From: Methanogenium organophilum | GTDB taxonomy: Archaea; Halobacteriota; Methanomicrobia; Methanomicrobiales; Methanomicrobiaceae | Assembly (NCBI RefSeq): GCF_026684035.1 | Contig: NZ_CP113361.1 | Location: 186,001 to 250,000 of the forward strand | Length of the DNA: 64,000 nucleotides | Direction: 5' to 3' | Part shown: piece by piece, positions 8,326-17,007 of the stretch | Layout: the number at the start of each line of letters is the position of its first letter | Numbering within the stretch: the first letter of the stretch is position 1 | Notes under the pieces: model-generated | Seen by the model: the letters and a program-made list of their open reading frames with translations, nothing else | What the model was told of the DNA's origin: nothing | Database searches by the model: none | Program-made: the position numbers and the translations under genes

Positions 8326-9026
8326 TACTGCACCAGTGCAGGAATATCCTCAATAAAGGTCCATCCCATCCGTTCTGCAAACATACGCATCCCCGGTGCT
8401 TCGGTAGCATAATGTGTGGATTCAATAAGGGAGATACCCGAAGAACGCATAACGCTGTGCTTCAGTTCAGCTGAGAGAAATGCTTCTGCACCCTCTCCCT
8501 CTGCCTCACGGATCAGATCTGCAGAAAAACAGGAACCCCCGCCAACAGCAAGGCGGCAGGGCACATGCACATCCCCGTATACACGGAGGGGCGCACCCAG
8601 AATCTCTGCCACTTCATCGAGGGAATGGGTGAGGGTGCCGATAACACCAAGAGAGAGGGGTTTCACTCCGGTGAGATGCAGTGTTTCTGCCAGTGCATCA
8701 TTGATGCCTCCCGGCGCGTGGTCAAAATTGGTGTGCATCACATAGACATTCAGTCCTCCGGCGAGGGCGGTCCCAATTATTCGCCCGGATTCTCCCCCGA
8801 TGCGAGTCAGGGGATCCCAAATGGGAGTGTGATGCACGACAAGCATATCAGCCCCTTCTGCAACCGCAGCCCGAACCACACGGAGTGTCGCATCAAGTGC
8901 ACAGCACACGGTAGTCACGTCCTCATGCCCTTCGATAATATGGCCGATTCTGCCACCATCAAACTCCTCTGCAAGCTCCGGCGGTGCAATCTCTTCAAGC
9001 ATTGCAATAAAATCAGCAATCTGCAT
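8322..9026 (-). CDS. Nif3-like dinuclear metal centre protein (GTP cyclohydrolase I type 2 homologue)
   Basis: 234 aa. Conserved metal-binding motifs are visible: VVHHTPIWDP near residue 65, HTNFDHAPGG near residue 95, and a C-terminal ESTHYATE segment. Nif3/YbgI proteins form hexameric toroids with dinuclear metal sites; their biological role is still not settled. The start was placed at ATG 9026 (MQIADFIAML), the family-typical beginning; the longer in-frame extension is unsupported. Divergent from the homocysteine operon with a perfect palindrome in between. Confidence 0.88.
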   Translation of the reverse strand: MQIADFIAMLEEIAPPELAEEFDGGRIGHIIEGHEDVTTVCCALDATLRVVRAAVAEGADMLVVHHTPIWDPLTRIGGESGRIIGTALAGGLNVYVMHTNFDHAPGGINDALAETLHLTGVKPLSLGVIGTLTHSLDEVAEILGAPLRVYGDVHVPCRLAVGGGSCFSADLIREAEGEGAEAFLSAELKHSVMRSSGISLIESTHYATEAPGMRMFAERMGWTFIEDIPALVQY

Positions 9027-9124
9027 AGCAAATACGTAGAGGAACAACCGGGAATAAATGTATGGATTGCCGGTCGGGTGTTGAGGGAAGAATACCGTTG
9101 AGAAGACACCATAATTACCAACAG

Positions 9125-9146
9125 TAATTAATGCAAGCATTAATTA
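9125..9146. promoter_or_regulatory. Perfect 10+10 palindrome, candidate operator
   Basis: Arms TAATTAATGC and GCATTAATTA are separated by AA. The right end is 23 bases before the ATG of the homocysteine gene at 9170 and the left end 98 bases from the Nif3 start. An ATTAATTA TATA-like element lies inside the right arm, about 24-31 nt upstream of 9170, so a bound repressor would block promoter recognition. The binding protein is unknown. Confidence 0.6.
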
Positions 9147-9169
9147 TGCACGATATCATATAATTGTGC

Positions 9170-10678
9170 ATGCAAAAGACCATTGATCTCATCAACACCC
9201 GCATCCGTGATGGTAATGCCCGTGCAGTCAGGGCAGACCAGATGCCGGACATAGTTGATGAGCTGGGTGTGGAGGGCGCACTCAGGGAAGTTGATGTGGT
9301 GACAACCGGCACGTTCGGTGCCATGTGCTCCTCCGGTGCCTTCTTTAATTTCGGCCATGCAGACCCCCCTATCAGGATGGAGAAGGTGTGGATGAATGAA
9401 GTGGAGGCGTACGCAGGCATTGCTGCGGTGGACGCCTACCTTGGTGCCACCCAAAAATCAGAAACACAGGGAATATCATACGGCGGCGCCCATGTGCTCG
9501 AAGACCTTGTAGCCGGAAATGCCGTCCAGCTGCGTGCACAGTCAAATGGAACCGACTGCTATCCACGCAAGAGACTGGAAATTGATCTGACCCTTGAGGA
9601 TATGAACCAGGCAACTATGGTCAATCCACGCAACTCCTATCAGTCCTATGTGGCAGCAGCAAACACCACTGACCGGATCCTTTACACCTATATGGGCACC
9701 CTGCTCCCAAATACGGGAAATATTTCATACTCCGGTGCGGGATGCCTCTCCCCCATACCCAATGATCCCGGTCTGCGCATCATCGGCAGCGGCGTCCCGA
9801 TATTTCTCTGCGGTGCAGAAGGCATGATCATCGGCGAAGGCACTCAGGCATCGCCAGGCAATGGATTCGGCACCCTGATGACAACCGGAGACATGACCAG
9901 AATGTCCACCGATTTCCTCCGGGCGGCCACATTCAAGGGCTACAACAGCACCCTCTACGTCGGCCTTGGCGTCCCGATACCTGTCCTTGATGAAGAGATC
10001 GTCCGCCGGACGGCAGTGCGGGACGAAGACCTTAAGACCACCATAGCAGACTATGGCGTCCCGAACCGCAACCGGCCCGATCTGTGTGAGGTCACCTACG
10101 CCGAACTGAAAAGCGGCAGCATCGAGTTCAATGGCGAAGAGGTAAAGACCTCATCACTCTCATCATACAAAAAAGCGCTTGAAGTCGCGGATGAACTCAG
10201 GGCATGGATTGAGGGAGGAAAAATGCAGCTCGCTCTTCCCACCCGCAGAATAGATACGCAAAAAACCTCACGTCCGATGCGCGACCGGGCACGTGCACCC
10301 CAGGTTCGCGACATCATGAACACAAGCCTTGTCACCATCAGCGAAGATGAGAAGATCCAGACAGCGGCAAAACGGCTGCTCAGAGGAGAGACCAACCATC
10401 TCCCGGTTCTTGACAAAACGAACAGGCTGGTCGGTATTGTCACCACCTTTGACATCTCAAAGGCGGTTGCATCCAACGGGAAGGGAGAGACGGTGAGTGA
10501 CATAATGACAAAACATGTGGTATACACATCGCCGACAGAAGCAGTGGATGTAGCCACCTACAAACTGGAGAAAAACAATATCAGTGCCCTCCCGGTTGTG
10601 GATGAAAACGGCAAACTGGTAGGAATTCTCTCGGCAATCGATCTGGGCAAACTCTTTGAACGGGGGTGGAAAAAATGA
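9170..10678 (+). CDS. L-aspartate semialdehyde sulfurtransferase, DUF39 (HcyBio) plus two CBS domains
   Basis: 502 aa. Residues about 1-365 are the COG1900/DUF39 homocysteine-biosynthesis domain, including a Cys-containing TFGAMCSSGAFFNFGH and GAGCLSPIPND; residues about 375-500 are two CBS domains, which often sense adenine nucleotides. The Methanosarcina acetivorans homologue MA1821 acts with a NIL-ferredoxin to make homocysteine from aspartate semialdehyde. The following gene is that ferredoxin. ATG 9170 was preferred to TTG 9164. No Shine-Dalgarno is seen, so a leaderless start is likely. Confidence 0.92.
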   Translation: MQKTIDLINTRIRDGNARAVRADQMPDIVDELGVEGALREVDVVTTGTFGAMCSSGAFFNFGHADPPIRMEKVWMNEVEAYAGIAAVDAYLGATQKSETQGISYGGAHVLEDLVAGNAVQLRAQSNGTDCYPRKRLEIDLTLEDMNQATMVNPRNSYQSYVAAANTTDRILYTYMGTLLPNTGNISYSGAGCLSPIPNDPGLRIIGSGVPIFLCGAEGMIIGEGTQASPGNGFGTLMTTGDMTRMSTDFLRAATFKGYNSTLYVGLGVPIPVLDEEIVRRTAVRDEDLKTTIADYGVPNRNRPDLCEVTYAELKSGSIEFNGEEVKTSSLSSYKKALEVADELRAWIEGGKMQLALPTRRIDTQKTSRPMRDRARAPQVRDIMNTSLVTISEDEKIQTAAKRLLRGETNHLPVLDKTNRLVGIVTTFDISKAVASNGKGETVSDIMTKHVVYTSPTEAVDVATYKLEKNNISALPVVDENGKLVGILSAIDLGKLFERGWKK

Positions 10679-11061
10679 AACTACTGGTTACATTCTCCCG
10701 GAAAGGGGGCAAACAGCCCCTCATTGCACAGACCGTAAAAGATACCGGTGTGCTGATCAATGTTGAACGGGCCTTTATCGAATCAAACGAAGGCGAGGTT
10801 TTAATCGACATCCCTGACGAGGATGCGAAGGTCATCTCGGATGCGATGGAGAAGGCAGGCGCACGGGTGAAGGAAATGGAGGATTCTGTTATCCGTGATG
10901 AATCAGAGTGCGTAAACTGCGGTGCATGTATCAGTGTCTGCCCGCAGGATGTTCTCTCCTTTGATGAGACGTGGACGCTTTGTATTGACGGTTCAAAGTG
11001 TGTCCTCTGTGGTAAATGTGTGGATGCCTGCCCACATCAGGCACTCTCACTGCTCCCATGA
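10675..11061 (+). CDS. NIL-domain ferredoxin for homocysteine synthesis
   Basis: 128 aa. Residues 1-70 form a NIL domain and residues about 78-125 carry two [4Fe-4S] motifs (CVNCGACISVC and CVLCGKCVDAC). It is the expected partner of the DUF39 protein (MA1822 type), supplying electrons for sulfur transfer. ATG 10675 has the ribosome binding site GGGGGTGG just upstream and overlaps the previous stop (ATGA); a GTG at 10666 falls inside that site. Confidence 0.92.
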   Translation: MKLLVTFSRKGGKQPLIAQTVKDTGVLINVERAFIESNEGEVLIDIPDEDAKVISDAMEKAGARVKEMEDSVIRDESECVNCGACISVCPQDVLSFDETWTLCIDGSKCVLCGKCVDACPHQALSLLP

Positions 11062-11765
11062 TCCGGGAACATTTCCAGTACCGGACAACCATAACCACCA
11101 TCCTCGCTGATGAAGAGAAATATATCGCCACAGCCAAAGAGGCCATGGTGGACGTTCGGAGTGATCTGGAACGTGAAATACTCCGGGACCCCTTTTTTAA
11201 ATCAACCTATGATCCATACCCGTTCCCGGTATCCTCCCCGATAGCCGCGCGGATGGTTGCTGCATCGGAACCAGCAGGAGTAGGCCCGATGGCGGCAGTC
11301 GCAGGCACAATCGCCTGGTATGGCGTGGAAGCCATGCGGGATGCGGGTGCCACATTTGCCGTGATTGACAATGGTGGCGACATTGCCCTTATTGCAGACC
11401 GGAATGTAACGATCGGCATTCATGCAGGCCACTCGCCCTTCTCCGGAAATTATGCCTTCCGCATTCCGCCACAGGACACCATTCTGGGTATATGCACCTC
11501 GTCAGCCACCGTTGGCCCGTCCGTCTCATTCGGAACTGCCGATGCGGTAACCGTCTTTTCCCGGAATGTATCACTCGCCGACGCCTGGGCGACATCGCTC
11601 TGCAATGACTTTACCGAATGCTCGGATAGTTTTTTTCAGGCGCGTGACCTCAGGGAAGTCTGCGGTATCTGTGTGATTGCAGGTGACACCCTCTGCCAAT
11701 GGGGCACCCTCCCCGACATAACCAGAGCAGAGGTTGATAGCAGCCTGATTACTGCAGGCAGATAA
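11058..11765 (+). CDS. UPF0280 (COG2122, ApbE-like) protein of the homocysteine operon
   Basis: 235 aa. Recognised by MAAVAGTIAW, VIDNGGDIAL and SATVGPSVSFGTADAVTV, core motifs of UPF0280. COG2122 proteins co-occur with COG1900 and NIL-ferredoxin proteins and were reported to be linked to homocysteine biosynthesis in anaerobes. ATG 11058 overlaps the ferredoxin stop (ATGA), so the three genes form one coupled operon. The fold is related to ApbE flavin transferases, but activity is not established. Confidence 0.88.
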   Translation: MIREHFQYRTTITTILADEEKYIATAKEAMVDVRSDLEREILRDPFFKSTYDPYPFPVSSPIAARMVAASEPAGVGPMAAVAGTIAWYGVEAMRDAGATFAVIDNGGDIALIADRNVTIGIHAGHSPFSGNYAFRIPPQDTILGICTSSATVGPSVSFGTADAVTVFSRNVSLADAWATSLCNDFTECSDSFFQARDLREVCGICVIAGDTLCQWGTLPDITRAEVDSSLITAGR

Positions 11766-11770
11766 CGGGA

Positions 11771-12160
11771 TCAGTTGCTATCCGCCCATTCGGCTGCATC
11801 CCGGTACGCGCTCCTGCCCCTGAAGACCATCAGCACATCCTCCCCGTCTGAGACCAGCATCTCAGGAACAGAATCTGTGATACGGAACAGAATCTGGAAG
11901 AGATCGCGTTCCTCAATGAGCACACCACGGGAGAGCGACGATGCAGACGAGAGCATGAGGCGTTCTGCAGCAAGAATCTCAGGTTCGTACCGGTAGAAAT
12001 ACCAGAATACCTGATAGGCATTCAGAAAATCTGATACCAACAGTTCGTTTCTCACATCTTCGTCGACATCATCAAGGATGGCTGCCAGTTCTGCCGCATC
12101 ATCGTCACTAATTGCAAGTATCCTGTCTGCAAGTTTCGCCAGTTCAAAATAATCGGTCAT
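11771..12160 (-). CDS. Unrecognised acidic protein
   Basis: 129 aa, predicted soluble and mostly helical, acidic, beginning MTDYFELAKLADRILAISDD and ending near SAYRDAAEWADSN. I do not recognise the family. ATG 12160 has a strong ribosome binding site (CAGGTGGAAT) directly upstream, which argues that it is a real gene. It is convergent with the UPF0280 gene (5 nt gap) and divergent from the wHTH/aTrm56 operon. Confidence 0.6.
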   Translation of the reverse strand: MTDYFELAKLADRILAISDDDAAELAAILDDVDEDVRNELLVSDFLNAYQVFWYFYRYEPEILAAERLMLSSASSLSRGVLIEERDLFQILFRITDSVPEMLVSDGEDVLMVFRGRSAYRDAAEWADSN

Positions 12161-12218
12161 ATTCCACCTGCCCGGCACATAATAATCACTCTTCTGTTGT
12201 TGTGCACCACGAAATGGT

Positions 12219-12231
12219 AAAAAACTATATG
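12219..12231 (+). promoter_or_regulatory. TATA box candidate for the 12256-15149 operon
   Basis: AAAAACTATATGC lies about 25-37 nt upstream of the GTG start at 12256, predicting transcription start at or next to that codon (leaderless). Confidence 0.45.
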
Positions 12232-12255
12232 CCCGCATCCGGGTAACCTTTCAAT

Positions 12256-12543
12256 GTGCGAGCAGAAGAGAGAGATTGGCAGATATACCATATTATCGCA
12301 GAAAAATCCGAAATAACCGTGGATGAAGTATGCACGATGGCATGCACCGCGAAAGAGGTTGCAGAAGATTCACTGGAACGACTGCAGAAATACAAACTGA
12401 TTTCACGAACGGGAGACACCTGCGCGGTTAAATCCATTCAGGAAATACTCATCGCCGCAGAACTGGAACGGGTAATGAACGACTCGCCCATATACATGGA
12501 AAACGGTGTAATTAAGGTCCATAAGGAGAGTGAAGACGAATAA
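12256..12543 (+). CDS. Small winged-helix/HTH protein
   Basis: 95 aa. Residues about 5-60 form an HTH ([20 protein letters not shown] ... [15 protein letters not shown]). It begins with GTG and a TATA-like element fits a leaderless transcript. It is the first gene of a tightly packed operon with aTrm56, an ATP-grasp protein, TFE and an HD protein. It may be a transcriptional regulator, but no target is evident. Confidence 0.7.
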   Translation: MRAEERDWQIYHIIAEKSEITVDEVCTMACTAKEVAEDSLERLQKYKLISRTGDTCAVKSIQEILIAAELERVMNDSPIYMENGVIKVHKESEDE

Positions 12544-13067
12544 TGGTATCTGATGTACGAGTCCTGCGACTGGGGCACCGGCCGGAGCGGGATCAGCGGG
12601 TAACAACCCATGTGGCCCTCACCGCACGGGCGCTGGGAGCAAAAGGCATGTACCTTGCAGCAAACGACGAAGGCGTGCGCCGGTCGGTAACGGATGTAGC
12701 CAACCGCTGGGGCGGAGACTTCTTTGTCGAGAATAATGCCTCATGGAAGAAGGTTATCCGTGAATGGAAAGACGAAGGCGGGATTGTCGTTCACCTGACA
12801 ATGTACGGTCTGCGGATGACCGATGCGGTCGACGAAATAAAAGAGCATGAAAAGGTGCTTGTGGTCGTCGGTGCAGAAAAGGTTCCCTCAGACATCTATG
12901 ATCTTGCAGACTACAACATCTCGGTTACCACCCAGCCCCACTCGGAGATCTCAAGCCTCGCGCTCATTATGGACCGACTCTTTGACGGAGGCGAGCTGAA
13001 CCGTGAATATCCGGATGCAGAGATGAAGATCATCCCTACAGAACGCGGCAAGAGGTTCGAGAATTGA
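12543..13067 (+). CDS. tRNA (cytidine(56)-2'-O)-methyltransferase aTrm56
   Basis: 174 aa. The signature [20 protein letters not shown] at the N-terminus and the knotted SPOUT C-terminal part ([20 protein letters not shown]) identify aTrm56, which methylates the ribose of C56 in the T-loop of archaeal tRNAs. The start codon overlaps the upstream stop (TAATG). Length is normal for the family. Confidence 0.95.
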   Translation: MVSDVRVLRLGHRPERDQRVTTHVALTARALGAKGMYLAANDEGVRRSVTDVANRWGGDFFVENNASWKKVIREWKDEGGIVVHLTMYGLRMTDAVDEIKEHEKVLVVVGAEKVPSDIYDLADYNISVTTQPHSEISSLALIMDRLFDGGELNREYPDAEMKIIPTERGKRFEN

Positions 13068-14149
13068 GGGGCCGGGTCCTCGTTGCGGGATTTGCCACCC
13101 GCCATGTGGTCCGGTCAGCATATGCTGCAGGGTATGAAGTCTGCGCCATTGACCATTTCTGTGATCAGGATCTCACCTGGTATACAAAAGAGCAGCAGAC
13201 CTTTGAGGAACTTGCTGAATTCCCCGACCTCATTGAAGACTTCTGTTCCCGGCATACCTTTGACTGTATTGTCACGACTTCCGGGGCCGAGGATATGGAC
13301 CTCGGAAAAACGTTCTGCGGCACACCTTCAGAGATTGCGGCACGGTTCTGCACAAAGACCGGCATCCAACAGTTCTTTGAAGAACATGAGTTCCCGGTGC
13401 CGTCTTTTCTTCCTGAAGAAGTGTACCCTGCGTTTATCAAACCGGACACCGGTGCGGGTGGCTGGCGCAATACCCTTGCCATGACACCGAACGACGAGGC
13501 GGCATGGAGAGAATGCTGGCCGGATACCCCCTACATCCGCCAGATGCCGGTGGAAGGCATCCCATGCAGTGTCTCCTGCATCGCCGACGGCACGTCTGCA
13601 CGGGCACTCAGCCTCAACCGCCAGTTTAACCGTGGCGGAGTGGGAGAGCGCAGGTTCGGGTTTGCAGGAGCGCTGACTCCCTTCCTGCCGGAAGAGCGTG
13701 ATCAGATCCTTAGCCTTGCAGAGGATATTGCCGCGAAAAGCGGGTGTATCGGATCGCTCGGGATTGACTTCATGCTGACGGACGACGGCATCCGCACCAT
13801 TGAAATCAACCCGCGTTTCCAGGCAACGCTTGATATCGTCGAGATGAGCACCGGCGTAAATATCTTTGAACTGCACCGGAATGCGGCCCGCGGCATCCTT
13901 CCTGCCGAACGGCCGGAACCCGCCATGACTGCCCTGCGCTCCATCATCTTTGCGGATCATGACTGTGTGGTCGCTGACGACCTGAAATCACTCCATCCGG
14001 ATATTGCAGACATACCATGGGTTGGAACAGAGATTGAAGAAGGGAACGCAGTTCTCAGCGTCTACGGGCGTGGAGCAGATGAGGACGAAGCACTCGCTTC
14101 CTTGGATAAGACTATTACCAAAGTACACAGATATATGAGCAGATGGTAG
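13064..14149 (+). CDS. ATP-grasp superfamily protein
   Basis: 361 aa. The N-terminal Rossmann-like part begins [16 protein letters not shown]; residues about 105-300 are an ATP-grasp fold with [11 protein letters not shown] and the metal-binding IDFMLTDDG...[10 protein letters not shown]. Such enzymes make an amide or related bond through an acylphosphate. The substrate cannot be told from sequence. The TTG start at 13064 overlaps the aTrm56 stop (TTGA). It lies between a tRNA methylase and TFE. Confidence 0.8.
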   Translation: MRGRVLVAGFATRHVVRSAYAAGYEVCAIDHFCDQDLTWYTKEQQTFEELAEFPDLIEDFCSRHTFDCIVTTSGAEDMDLGKTFCGTPSEIAARFCTKTGIQQFFEEHEFPVPSFLPEEVYPAFIKPDTGAGGWRNTLAMTPNDEAAWRECWPDTPYIRQMPVEGIPCSVSCIADGTSARALSLNRQFNRGGVGERRFGFAGALTPFLPEERDQILSLAEDIAAKSGCIGSLGIDFMLTDDGIRTIEINPRFQATLDIVEMSTGVNIFELHRNAARGILPAERPEPAMTALRSIIFADHDCVVADDLKSLHPDIADIPWVGTEIEEGNAVLSVYGRGADEDEALASLDKTITKVHRYMSRW

Positions 14150-14661
14150 AGGAGACAGACATTCTGGAAAATCCAGCGGTTCGTGCATATCTTATCCGTA
14201 TGGTGGGAGAAGAAGGGCTGACCCTTCTGGAAAACTTTGACCGTACTATTGAAAAAACGGACGAGGAACTGGCTGAGGAGACAGAAATTAACCTCAACTC
14301 GGTCAGAAATACATTATATACACTTTACGGAAAACGTCTCGCCCAATACCGGCGGGAGAAAAATCAGGAGACCGGGTGGCTCACCTACAAGTGGAAACTC
14401 AGGCTGGATAACCTGAACGATGCCCTCACCGACGATATGGAGGATGCACTAGAGAAACTATCCTCACGGGAACGGTACGAAGACGAAAATGACTTCTACA
14501 TCTGTAACAATTGCGGTATTGTATATACGTTCAATGACGCCCTTGCACTCGAGTTCAACTGCCGGTGCGGGACCCACATGGAACATTATGACAATGAACT
14601 CCTTCTCAATGTACTCAAAAAGCGCGTTGCTGCGATGAAGACTACACTGGGCAAAGTCTGA
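14143..14661 (+). CDS. tfe: Transcription factor E, alpha subunit (TFE)
   Basis: 172 aa. An N-terminal extended winged helix (residues about 8-95, with ELAEETEINLNSVRNTLYTLY and YKWKLRLDNL) and a C-terminal zinc ribbon (CNNCGIVYTFNDALALEFNCRCG would be split as CxxC and CxC). TFE stabilises open promoter complexes of archaeal RNA polymerase. The start overlaps the upstream stop, and the stop overlaps the next start. Confidence 0.95.
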   Translation: MVEETDILENPAVRAYLIRMVGEEGLTLLENFDRTIEKTDEELAEETEINLNSVRNTLYTLYGKRLAQYRREKNQETGWLTYKWKLRLDNLNDALTDDMEDALEKLSSRERYEDENDFYICNNCGIVYTFNDALALEFNCRCGTHMEHYDNELLLNVLKKRVAAMKTTLGKV

Positions 14662-15149
14662 TGCTTCCGGCAGAAGACCCATTTTTATTTCTCCGCAGGG
14701 CTGGTTGTCCCGATAATGTGATCGCCCATTGCCATGTGGTACATGACCTTGCCTGCCGGTATGCAGAATCACGCCCGGTGGATAGGGAGCTTGTCTCCTG
14801 GGGTGCAGCTCTCCATGACATCGGCAGATCAGAGACCCATTCCCTTGCCCATGGACAGGTGGGTGCAGATATCTGCCGGAGGTATGGCCTTCCTGAGGAG
14901 GTGGCACGCATTGTAGAGTGCCACATTGGCGCAGGACTCACCGCAGAGGAGTGCAGGGCAGAGGGGCTGAAACCGATTGACTGTGTCCCAAAGACACCGG
15001 AAGAGAAGATTGTTGCACATGCGGACAACCGGGTCAGAGGCACAACAGTGATTACGATTGAGGAACGTATTGCATCTGCTTCCGGGAAACTACCGGACAA
15101 TATTCTCAGGCGTATTAAAGCCCTTGCAGACGATGTTGAACAGCTCTGA
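14661..15149 (+). CDS. HD-domain (HDIG family, TIGR00295-like) phosphohydrolase
   Basis: 162 aa. Metal-binding residues appear as HCHVVHDLA near residue 23 and ALHDIGRSE near residue 50, with a third His in VECHIGAG. The family is common in archaea with unknown substrates, probably nucleotides. Last gene of the operon; TGATG overlap with TFE. The operon is followed by more than 1.1 kb of repeat DNA. Confidence 0.85.
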   Translation: MLPAEDPFLFLRRAGCPDNVIAHCHVVHDLACRYAESRPVDRELVSWGAALHDIGRSETHSLAHGQVGADICRRYGLPEEVARIVECHIGAGLTAEECRAEGLKPIDCVPKTPEEKIVAHADNRVRGTTVITIEERIASASGKLPDNILRRIKALADDVEQL

Positions 15150-15342
15150 AGGCTCTTCCCATGATGTTTTATTCGAAAATGACCCTCTCCTGTGTCACAT
15201 TTAACGGCAACCGGGGCAAAGGGCGGAGGGCATTCCATCCCCCTGCACTTCATCACACTCAGAACGCTGTGACCAATATTTTCTGTATGTCTGTTTTGGC
15301 GGTATTAGTTTGATATTTAATTAAGCAGTTACATCTCAGGAA
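15150..15342. other. Intergenic spacer before the tandem repeats
   Basis: 193 bases. The last 60 are AT-rich (GATATTTAATTAAG near 15312-15325). No gene seen. It could hold a terminator for the TFE/HD operon or a promoter reading into the repeats. Confidence 0.3.
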
Positions 15343-15589
15343 CTGCCTCCCCCGGAGGGGGGAGGAGGAGCACGGCCGCGGCCGTGCGGGTGTGAGGGTT
15401 TCCTTTTTTGCTAATGGGTTGCACGTGTTTCTCACAGTTAGGGGTTTCATCCCCGACAACCCCCTTAAGGGATGCGCCCTGTACGGAAAGGGGCGTGGAA
15501 GTGGACATCAGGATTCGCATAATGAGAATGGCTTCGTTTTTGTTCTCATAGGAAATTGTGTACTACCCGTACACCGCATATCCCTTGAA
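15343..15589 (+). repeat. 247-bp structured repeat, unit 1
   Basis: Begins CTGCCTCCCCC and contains the perfect palindrome GCACGGCCGCGGCCGTGC, then TTTCC, CACAGTTAGGGG, CCCCCTTAAGGGATGCGCCC and an ATGAGAA...TTCTCAT hairpin near its end. Followed immediately by unit 2 with the same phase. No open frame is conserved between units. Confidence 0.9.
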
Positions 15590-15836
15590 CTGCCTCCCCC
15601 CGAAGGGGGAAGGATGAGCACGGTCCCGACCGTGCGGGAGAGAGGGGTTTCCTGTTCTTAGGGATGGGTTGTATGGGTTTCCCACATTCAGGAGGTTCCC
15701 TCCGACAGCCCCTTAAGAGATGCGCCCTTTACGGGAAGGTCGCTGAATTTGATATCAGGTTTCGTATAATGAGAATGGCTCCGTTTTTGTTCTCATTGGA
15801 AAACGTGTGCAAGTCGTACACCACTTTTCCCTTGAA
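15590..15836 (+). repeat. 247-bp structured repeat, unit 2
   Basis: Exactly 247 nt, like unit 1. The stem reads GCACGGTC...GACCGTGC, so a C to T change in one arm is matched by G to A in the other. The distal hairpin is AATGAGAA...TTCTCATT, one pair longer than in unit 1. Confidence 0.9.
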
Positions 15837-16125
15837 CTGCCCCCCACGGAGGGGGGAGAAGGAGCACGGCCACAGCCGTGCGGGAGAGGGGGGGTTTCCT
15901 GTTATGTATGCTGAGCTGTATTGGTTCCCTACAGTCAGGGGGTTTCACCCCCGACAGCCCCCTTAAGGGATGCGTCTAATCCGGAATAGGACATGGAATT
16001 GGAAATCATCTCAAATGTGTAACCTTATGGTGTAATGCAGGAGAGCGGAAATCCGGAAAAAATTATGGAAAAATATGAAAAAAAGGTATAATAATTGAAA
16101 AAAATGAAAAACGGTGTCATACTCT
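15837..16125 (+). repeat. 247-bp-type repeat, unit 3 with divergent tail
   Basis: The first half matches units 1 and 2, with stem GCACGGC...GCCGTGC. After the CCCCCTTAAGGGATGCG block the tail differs from units 1-2 and instead matches the hisH-distal copy at 4181-4421 in inverted orientation. Its end runs into a hisH remnant. Confidence 0.85.
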
Positions 16126-16254
16126 TCAAAGTAGGGAAATACCATTATTCAGGATGCCAGGCCCGGTATCGCCGTTCTTCTCCGGGTGAAACTGCACCCG
16201 TATACAGTGCCGATTCCAATCGAGGATGACGTCAAAGAGGGGGGAGGGCCACAG
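16126..16254 (-). pseudogene. hisH 3'-end remnant
   Basis: Read on the minus strand, the sequence encodes VQFHPEKNGDTGPGILNNGISLL followed by TGA in one frame, close to the HisH C-terminus. A one-base deletion just before this breaks the frame after GTATACGG, and an internal deletion joins a CCCTCTTTGA block (matching hisH near 3960-3978) to the region matching hisH from about 4075. The remnant is not translatable as HisH. Confidence 0.8.
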
Positions 16255-16276
16255 AAAAGAGTGAAAAACCATCTTA

Positions 16277-16780
16277 TTATTCAATAATCAGTTTTTTTAC
16301 CTGGGGAAGAGCACGCAGGGCTTCATAGACAAATGGCGGAAGGGTTTCATCCACCACGATAACGAGCTTCGGGTCTTCTGAGAGGTGTGAGTCGGTCACA
16401 AAGATCTGGCGAATGGAAATGCCATTATCCGCGATGACCCTGACAGCATCACCCACAACTCCTTTTTGTTCTGCGTCATCCGGCATTACGGTGATTACCG
16501 TGAGACCGAGAGACTCTGCGATACGGCTGACGTCAGGCGTAGCCCTGAGGTTGAGGAAAATCTCGGATATGGTAGGATTCGAGAGAATTCGTTTCACCGT
16601 CGCATCGACGACCCGCCGATCGGTTCCAATCTTCTTTGAGAGATGGGTCGCGGGGATTTCTATACCATTTACCGTGACACGGCCCCGCTCATTAATCCCA
16701 AGACCGTTTTCCAGAAGAAATCGAACAACCTGCGCCTGGGAAGGCGAATCACTGAATATATCCAGTATCTCTGCCCACAT
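16277..16780 (-). CDS. ACT-domain protein, predicted amino-acid metabolism regulator (COG1707 type)
   Basis: 167 aa. N-terminal HTH-like part (SQAQVVRFLLENGLGI ... ATHLSKKIGTDRRVVDATVKRIL) and a C-terminal ACT domain (DAVRVIADNGISIRQIFVTDS). Proteins of this make-up are predicted ligand-responsive regulators of amino-acid metabolism in archaea. ATG 16780 (MWAEILDIF) is the family-typical start. Ligand and targets unknown. Confidence 0.82.
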   Translation of the reverse strand: MWAEILDIFSDSPSQAQVVRFLLENGLGINERGRVTVNGIEIPATHLSKKIGTDRRVVDATVKRILSNPTISEIFLNLRATPDVSRIAESLGLTVITVMPDDAEQKGVVGDAVRVIADNGISIRQIFVTDSHLSEDPKLVIVVDETLPPFVYEALRALPQVKKLIIE

Positions 16781-16882
16781 TACGATAGAATTTAACCTGC
16801 TCCATAAAAATACCACTTATCTACACCTGCAGTACAGGGATGAAAAATCCCGGAACAAAGCAGGAAAACAAAATCAAATCAA

Positions 16883-16894
16883 AACATATATTTT
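16883..16894 (+). promoter_or_regulatory. TATA box candidate upstream of tRNA-Leu
   Basis: AACATATATTTT predicts transcription starting at about 16910-16920, some 90 nt before the mature tRNA. The leader contains a CGCACA-CTTC-TGTGCG hairpin at its end that overlaps the first bases of the tRNA. Confidence 0.4.
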
Positions 16895-17007
16895 CCAATA
16901 CAGCATTCTATGTAGAGTAACATGGCGCAGTCGCCTGAGACCCCAGTGGTTTCTTTAGACAGCAGAAAGTCATGGAACCGGTCCTGGCTATTATCGCACA
17001 CTTCTGT

